Below are positions 30,733-32,506 of a DNA stretch of 32,506 nt, in pieces; within the stretch, counting starts at the first letter, position 1, and every line of letters starts with the position of its first letter. The notes under the pieces are model-generated. The model saw nothing but the letters and a program-made list of their open reading frames with translations. It did not search any database and was not told the origin of the DNA. Location: assembly GCA_022843265.1 (NCBI GenBank), contig JALHNZ010000039.1:1-32506 (forward strand), written 5' to 3'. Origin of the DNA: Gemmatimonadaceae bacterium (GTDB taxonomy: Bacteria > Gemmatimonadota > Gemmatimonadetes > Gemmatimonadales > Gemmatimonadaceae). A program made the position numbers and the translations under genes.

Positions 30733-32506
30733 GTGCGACACATTCTGCTTGCCACGTGTGTGCTTCTGGCGCTGGCACCAGCACGTGTGCGAGCACACAC
30801 GATCGCTGCCGCCGATTGCAGTATTTCGCACGGGCGGCAGGAACAGCCATGGCCCGAACCGCTCAATCGGACCATCACCGTGCGTGGTGGCGTTTTGTCG
30901 TTACGTGATGCACTGGACCGCGTGTCTGCGGCTGCGCGCGTACGCATCACGTACTCCGACGCCTTGATCGAACCGGAACGCCGCGTGTGTCTGGATTTCA
31001 CGCGCACCGCGCTCGGTGATGTGATCAAGCAGTTGGTCGGTGACGAACGCGTCGCCCCGCGTGTGGCATCAAACGAGCTGATCGTACTGGCACCGCAGTC
31101 GCCGAATGCCCGCGTGGAACCGAGCGTACGGGCCGCGCCGCTCGAACGTGTGGTAGTCACTGGAACGGCCACTGGTGGTGCCCAACGTGGTCTTGGCGTG
31201 TCACTGGGTGTTGTTGACGGCAGCACACTCGAAGCACACGCACGCGGTGATATGAGCGAGTTTCTCAACGGTGTGGTGCCGGGCGTGTGGTTGTGGCAAC
31301 AATCACCGACATCATTGCTCGCACGCTACGGCAGCATTCGCGGGGCGAGTTCGTTTGGCGTGAGTTATCCCAAGGTGTACGTGGACGGTGTGGAAGTCGC
31401 CAATCCGCTGGTGGTATCGCATCTGCCCGCAGAGAGCATTGAACGTCTGGAAGTCCTGCGTGGTCCGCAGGGTGCAGCGCTGTACGGCACCGACGCGATC
31501 AGCGGCGTGCTGCATGTCGTAACGCGTCAACCATCGCAGCAATCGGAAACCTCCGCGCTTCGCGTGCGCGCGCAAAGCGGATTGGTCAACAGCGCGTACG
31601 CGTCATCCGGCACGTTCGGACAGGAACTCACCATCTCAGGTCAGGGCGGCAGCGTGGCGCGCGCTGCGTCCGGCGCGCTCTCGGTATCGCGACTCGGTGC
31701 CTTCGTGCCCGCCGCGGAGAGCCAGCACATCACCGCCAGCGGACGAGCACGAGCCATCGGAGCCCGATCACTTTCCGAAGTGACAGCGCGGCTGGTGCTC
31801 GCCGATGTGGCATCGTCGAGCAATCCCATCCTGGTGGAAGCCGTGGGTGATGCATTCGCGCTGCCTGACAGTGTGCGCCGTCCGGGACTGGCGCGTTCCG
31901 AGCGCGCGTATCGCGATTCACTCGCACGGCGACTGCAACTCGTACGCACCGCGAGACAGTCGCTGCAACAGTTCACGGGCGGCGTGTCGGGAACGTTCTA
32001 TCCGAACGCGCGCTGGACGCATCGCGCGCTGCTTGGTCTCGACACGTACGCGCTGAACGGCTCTGCGGGCGGACTCACACCGCTGCCATCGTCGGCCGAC
32101 TCCGCGTTGCGTGCGGCGGAAGGAGCTGCCACGCGAACATCAATGCGCGTGAGTTCTGCGGCCGTCTGGTCTGATTCGTCGTGGCAACGCACGCTCACCT
32201 TCGCCGGCGAGCATGCGGTACTGCACGAGGCGACGTCCAACGGCGTGCTCGCCCGTCCTGGCCCTTCAACACAAAGCGCTGCCGCTACCACAGTCTGGCG
32301 ACAGACAACGGGTCTCGTCACACAACTCGATCTGGCGTGGCAGAACCGTGTGTTTGTCACGGCCGGCACCCGCGTAGAACGCAGCGCGGGTTTTGTCGCC
32401 GAGCCACTCGTTTCGCTCTTGCCCATGGTGGGCACGTCGTACGTCCACGATCACGCGGGCAACACATTCAAACTTCGCGCGGCGTATGGTAAAGGGATCA
32501 GGCCAC
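30733..32506 (+). CDS. TonB-dependent receptor with N-terminal STN signalling domain (runs off the right edge)
   Basis: At least 591 residues are visible. A signal peptide (first ~22 residues) is followed by an STN (secretin/TonB N-terminal) domain at about 45-120 (LSLRDALDRVSAAARVRITYSDALI, ALGDVIKQLV). A TonB-box-like linker (LERVVVTG) is followed by a plug domain at about 145-255 (YGSIRGASSFGVSYPKVYVDG, IERLEVLRGPQGAALYGTDAISGVLHVVT). The beta-barrel begins after that and continues past the window. The STN domain contacts the FecR periplasmic part in signalling receptors. GTG at 30733-30735 begins 8 bases after the fecR stop, so the genes are an operon. The ligand is unknown; FecA-like systems sense iron chelates, but many in this phylum use polymers or peptides. 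Confidence 0.9.
   Translation, partial: MRHILLATCVLLALAPARVRAHTIAAADCSISHGRQEQPWPEPLNRTITVRGGVLSLRDALDRVSAAARVRITYSDALIEPERRVCLDFTRTALGDVIKQLVGDERVAPRVASNELIVLAPQSPNARVEPSVRAAPLERVVVTGTATGGAQRGLGVSLGVVDGSTLEAHARGDMSEFLNGVVPGVWLWQQSPTSLLARYGSIRGASSFGVSYPKVYVDGVEVANPLVVSHLPAESIERLEVLRGPQGAALYGTDAISGVLHVVTRQPSQQSETSALRVRAQSGLVNSAYASSGTFGQELTISGQGGSVARAASGALSVSRLGAFVPAAESQHITASGRARAIGARSLSEVTARLVLADVASSSNPILVEAVGDAFALPDSVRRPGLARSERAYRDSLARRLQLVRTARQSLQQFTGGVSGTFYPNARWTHRALLGLDTYALNGSAGGLTPLPSSADSALRAAEGAATRTSMRVSSAAVWSDSSWQRTLTFAGEHAVLHEATSNGVLARPGPSTQSAAATTVWRQTTGLVTQLDLAWQNRVFVTAGTRVERSAGFVAEPLVSLLPMVGTSYVHDHAGNTFKLRAAYGKGIRP

Noticed and set aside
30008-30850. A 280-codon minus-strand open frame opposite fecR
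   Set aside because: It covers the conserved FecR domain on the other strand and has no signal peptide or recognisable motif.

Overview
The window is high-GC bacterial DNA with a gene repertoire typical of Gemmatimonadota. Signs of this are many secreted Ala/Arg-rich lipoproteins and Sec-signal proteins, carboxypeptidase-regulatory/plug proteins, a BTAD-TolB-TPR membrane regulator, a metzincin lipoprotein with a DUF885 peptidase, and a FecI/FecR/TonB-receptor set. The phylum is inferred from this content; no rRNA, tRNA, CRISPR array, transposon or phage gene was seen. About 23 protein genes were recognised. Two run off the ends: a copper ATPase on the left and a TonB-dependent receptor on the right.

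Region 1 (1-5.8 kb). A leftward copper-export operon (membrane-anchored cupredoxin, then CopA) sits behind nested CsoR-like dyads. Right beside it is a leftward gene for a protein closely resembling photoactive yellow protein (PYP), with the chromophore Cys and the Tyr/Glu hydrogen-bonding pair in place. Next are an 840-aa secreted protein with carboxypeptidase-regulatory repeats and a terminal plug-like domain but no barrel and, divergent from it, a small secreted six-cysteine protein followed by a membrane-anchored CPAC thioredoxin.

Region 2 (5.8-16.6 kb). A DnaE2-type error-prone polymerase carries three low-complexity tracts and has no imuA/imuB beside it. It is followed by a small lipoprotein, an unknown 160-aa protein, a BTAD transcriptional regulator fused to a TolB-like/TPR part, a divergent LuxR-type regulator, a secreted beta-propeller, and a secreted protein made of two copies of one unknown domain.

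Region 3 (16.6-25.7 kb). Two leftward secreted metallopeptidase genes (DUF885, then a DUF5117-type metzincin) face a rightward matB-matC pair for uptake and CoA activation of malonate or a related dicarboxylate. A leftward PepSY-TM gene with a perfect 7-1-7 Fur-box-like dyad precedes a small TPR membrane protein.

Region 4 (25.7-32.5 kb). A lipoprotein SPFH/prohibitin homologue with a clear intrinsic terminator, an OmpH/Skp-like periplasmic chaperone, an unknown lipoprotein, an ECF sigma factor, and divergently a FecR anti-sigma factor followed by an STN-containing TonB-dependent receptor. The last three form a cell-surface signalling and uptake unit.

The most notable content is the PYP homologue beside a copper operon, followed by the Cys-rich peptide/thioredoxin pair and the polymerase with repeat insertions.
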